From contig PHCD01000083.1 of the NCBI GenBank assembly GCA_002842135.1, positions 1 through 7,078 of the forward strand: DNA of 7,078 nucleotides. The letters are read 5' to 3'. The position numbers and the translations under genes are program-made. Numbering within the stretch: the stretch's first letter is position 1; each line of letters begins with the position of its first letter. The notes beneath the pieces were generated by a model that searched no databases, was not told the origin of the DNA, and worked only from the letters and a program-made list of their open reading frames with translations. Origin of the DNA: Betaproteobacteria bacterium HGW-Betaproteobacteria-8. GTDB taxonomy: Bacteria > Pseudomonadota > Gammaproteobacteria > Burkholderiales > Methylophilaceae. Positions 5,755-7,078 of the stretch are shown piece after piece.

Positions 5755-6147
5755 ATGACAGAAAACCAGAGTGAAGTGCATTGGATGGAGACATACAAGT
5801 CTTTAATCACTCTATCTATTGAGGCTTTTAGGTTTTCTGCATTAGCTAATGGTGGGGCGGCTGTGGCATTGCTTGCTTATTTGGGAAGTGTTGCTAGCAG
5901 TTCCGATTCGGTAGTTATAAATTTAAGCTGTCCGATGTTGGCATATATAAGCGGTTTGGTTTTATGTGGTTTGGCTGTTTTATTTGGATATTTAACGCAG
6001 CTTAAATTACTGAATGAGATAGGGCGGAGTCAGCGCTTAGTTGTTAAACACACATGGTATCTCTGGGCTGCAATAGTTTTCTACTTGGCGAGTTTAATTG
6101 CTTTTGCTTGGGGCTCGTATTTGGCAGTTCTGCAGTTTAATCAATGA
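5755..6147 (+). CDS. Small three-helix membrane protein, unknown function
   Basis: About 130 residues with an amphipathic N-terminus (numbering from the GTG start: 12-28) and three predicted membrane segments (29-48, 61-82, 102-126). The conserved-looking stretch FRFSALANGGAAVALLAYLG (26-45) resembles hypothetical membrane proteins scattered across proteobacteria that share an NGGAAVALLA-type first helix; I know of no function. Two starts are possible, GTG at 5752 and ATG at 5755, and a later ATG at 5785 would remove the amphipathic part. TAAGAG at the aspS end is too near the ATG for an ideal Shine-Dalgarno, so re-initiation from aspS is likely. Its stop overlaps the apt start (ATGA). GC content is about 42% over 5821-6120 against 63-67% in sampled aspS and apt lines, which points to horizontal acquisition into the operon. 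Confidence 0.8.
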   Translation: MTENQSEVHWMETYKSLITLSIEAFRFSALANGGAAVALLAYLGSVASSSDSVVINLSCPMLAYISGLVLCGLAVLFGYLTQLKLLNEIGRSQRLVVKHTWYLWAAIVFYLASLIAFAWGSYLAVLQFNQ

Positions 6148-6671
6148 CCATCAAATCCCTTATCCGCACCGTCCCGCATTACCCCAGACATGGGGTGCAG
6201 TTCCGTGACATCACGACCTTGCTGAAAGACCCGCTCGGCCTGAAGGTGACGGTGGATGAGTTGTTCAGCCAGTACGAAAATCAGAAAATCGACAAGGTGG
6301 TCGGCGTGGAGTCGCGTGGTTTTCTGATCGGGACGCCGTTGGCCTACAAGTTGGGTGTCGGTTTCGTGCCGGTGCGCAAGCAGGGCAAGCTACCGGCCGA
6401 GACGCTGGGTCATGATTATGAGCTGGAATACGGTAGCGACCGCGTCGAGATTCATACGGATGCGATTGAGCGCGGTGAGCGCATATTGCTGGTCGATGAC
6501 CTGCTCGCCACTGGCGGTACTGCGATTGCCGCCGCGGCGTTGATTGAAAAGCTGGGCGGCGAGATCGTCGAGTGTGCGTTCATCATCGACCTGATCAGCC
6601 TTGGCGGCCGAGATCGTCTGGCGAAAAAGGGTTACAGCATGTTTGCCCTGTGTGAGTTTGAGGGCGATTAG
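6144..6671 (+). CDS. apt: Adenine phosphoribosyltransferase
   Basis: A 175-residue type I phosphoribosyltransferase that makes AMP from adenine and PRPP in purine salvage. The PRPP-binding signature ILLVDDLLATGGT (114-126) is complete. The N-terminal block FRDITTLLKDP (20-30), VGVESRGF (53-60) and the flexible-loop PVRKQGKLP (76-84) are diagnostic of APRT as opposed to hypoxanthine enzymes. Length is close to the family norm (about 170-183); the N-terminus is slightly short but begins at the usual helix (IKSLIRTVPHYP). The ATG at 6144 overlaps the stop of the membrane-protein gene by four bases (ATGA) and has no recognisable Shine-Dalgarno. Its translation therefore probably depends on coupling to that gene. 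Its base composition is that of the backbone (65% GC in a sampled line). Function is secure. Confidence 0.96.
   Translation: MTIKSLIRTVPHYPRHGVQFRDITTLLKDPLGLKVTVDELFSQYENQKIDKVVGVESRGFLIGTPLAYKLGVGFVPVRKQGKLPAETLGHDYELEYGSDRVEIHTDAIERGERILLVDDLLATGGTAIAAAALIEKLGGEIVECAFIIDLISLGGRDRLAKKGYSMFALCEFEGD
6660..6664 (+). promoter_or_regulatory. Ribosome-binding site of nudB
   Basis: GAGGG inside the last codons of apt lies 6 bases before the GTG at 6671. It supports GTG, rather than a later codon, as the nudB start. Confidence 0.65.
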
Positions 6672-7078
6672 TGGGCTACAAAACCCCTGTTTCAGCATTA
6701 GTGCTGATATACACGACGGATTTGCAGGTATTGTTGCTGGAGCGTGCCGACAAGGCCGGATTCTGGCAATCGGTGACCGGCAGCCTGGAAGAAGGTGAGA
6801 CACCGCGCGAAGCCGCCATCCGCGAAGTGCGCGAGGAAACCGGCCTGATCGCCACTGACTACAACTTTTACGACATGCATGCCTCGAACGTGTACGAGAT
6901 ATATGCGCACTGGCGCTATCGTTATGCGCCGGGCGTGACGCACAATACGGAACATCTGTTCGGGCTTGAATTACCGGCGCCTTTGCCGGTCCAACTCGCA
7001 GCGGACGAACACCTGAATTATGAGTGGCTGGACTGGCGCGAGGCGGCGAAGAAAGTATTTTCCTGGACCAATGTCGAT
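6671..7078 (+). CDS. nudB: Dihydroneopterin triphosphate diphosphatase (Nudix), 3' end outside window
   Basis: The frame is open from GTG at 6671 to the window end, 136 codons, so roughly the last 10-15 residues are missing (E. coli NudB has 150). The Nudix box is complete at residues 37-59: G37, E43, then R51-E52, E55-E56 and G58, fitting GX5EX7REUXEEXGU. The catalytic glutamates bind magnesium. The N-terminus YKTPVSALVLIYT and the segment HWRYRYAPGVTHNTEH are typical of NudB, which removes pyrophosphate from dihydroneopterin triphosphate in folate synthesis; E. coli also has nudB next to aspS. The GTG start shares one base with the apt stop (TAGTG), has GAGGG upstream, and gives the family's normal first residues. 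That tight junction indicates co-transcription with apt. Family and probable role are well supported; the end of the gene cannot be judged. Confidence 0.92.
   Translation, partial: MGYKTPVSALVLIYTTDLQVLLLERADKAGFWQSVTGSLEEGETPREAAIREVREETGLIATDYNFYDMHASNVYEIYAHWRYRYAPGVTHNTEHLFGLELPAPLPVQLAADEHLNYEWLDWREAAKKVFSWTNVD

Noticed and set aside
6390..6803. Minus-strand frame of 137 codons across apt and nudB
   Set aside because: It is a shadow of two genes with clear PRPP and Nudix motifs on the plus strand.

Overview
The window reads as a chromosomal segment of a betaproteobacterium, probably in or near the Nitrosomonadales or Burkholderiales. This is inferred from the AspRS, FmdB-type zinc ribbon and SSB sequences; no 16S rRNA or other marker is present to fix the genus. 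It holds a GC-rich housekeeping backbone (hand counts of about 63-67% GC in sampled lines of aspS and apt) with two more AT-rich pieces set into it.

Region 1 (1-229) is the 3' end of ssb, ending in the DDDIPF protein-interaction tip, followed by a good intrinsic terminator. Region 2 (318-3296) is a minus-strand accessory cassette in the order tetR, short-chain dehydrogenase (SDR), four-helix membrane protein, zinc-less medium-chain dehydrogenase (MDR, quinone-oxidoreductase-like). Its control region is unusually legible. A 14-bp site, ATGAT-N4-ATCAT, occurs twice inside a perfect 38-bp palindrome over the tetR start. It occurs once more inside a 26-bp palindrome that fills the spacer and -10 of a likely promoter in front of the SDR. 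The simplest reading is a TetR repressor that controls itself and a small redox operon. The inducer is unknown; the two NAD(P)H enzymes suggest a reactive carbonyl, quinone or similar electrophile.

Region 3 (3297-3559) is non-coding and AT-rich, with a perfect 24-bp GC-rich hairpin (3440-3463) and the fmdB promoter. Region 4 (3560-7078) is a plus-strand run: fmdB-family zinc-ribbon protein, aspS (AspRS), a small three-helix membrane protein, apt (adenine phosphoribosyltransferase), and nudB (dihydroneopterin triphosphate diphosphatase) cut by the window end. From aspS onward the genes are 5 nt apart or overlap (ATGA and TAGTG junctions), so they probably form one transcript with translational coupling. 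The membrane gene is clearly AT-rich (about 42% GC by hand count over 5821-6120) and looks like a later insertion between aspS and apt. AspRS carries His30 and Gly81, the residues associated with non-discriminating enzymes, so it may also charge tRNA-Asn.

Nothing here is a mobile element, CRISPR array or RNA gene that I can prove. The best candidates for something new are the operator system with a possibly leaderless tetR, the regulated redox cassette, and the uncharacterised membrane protein fused into the aspS-apt-nudB run.
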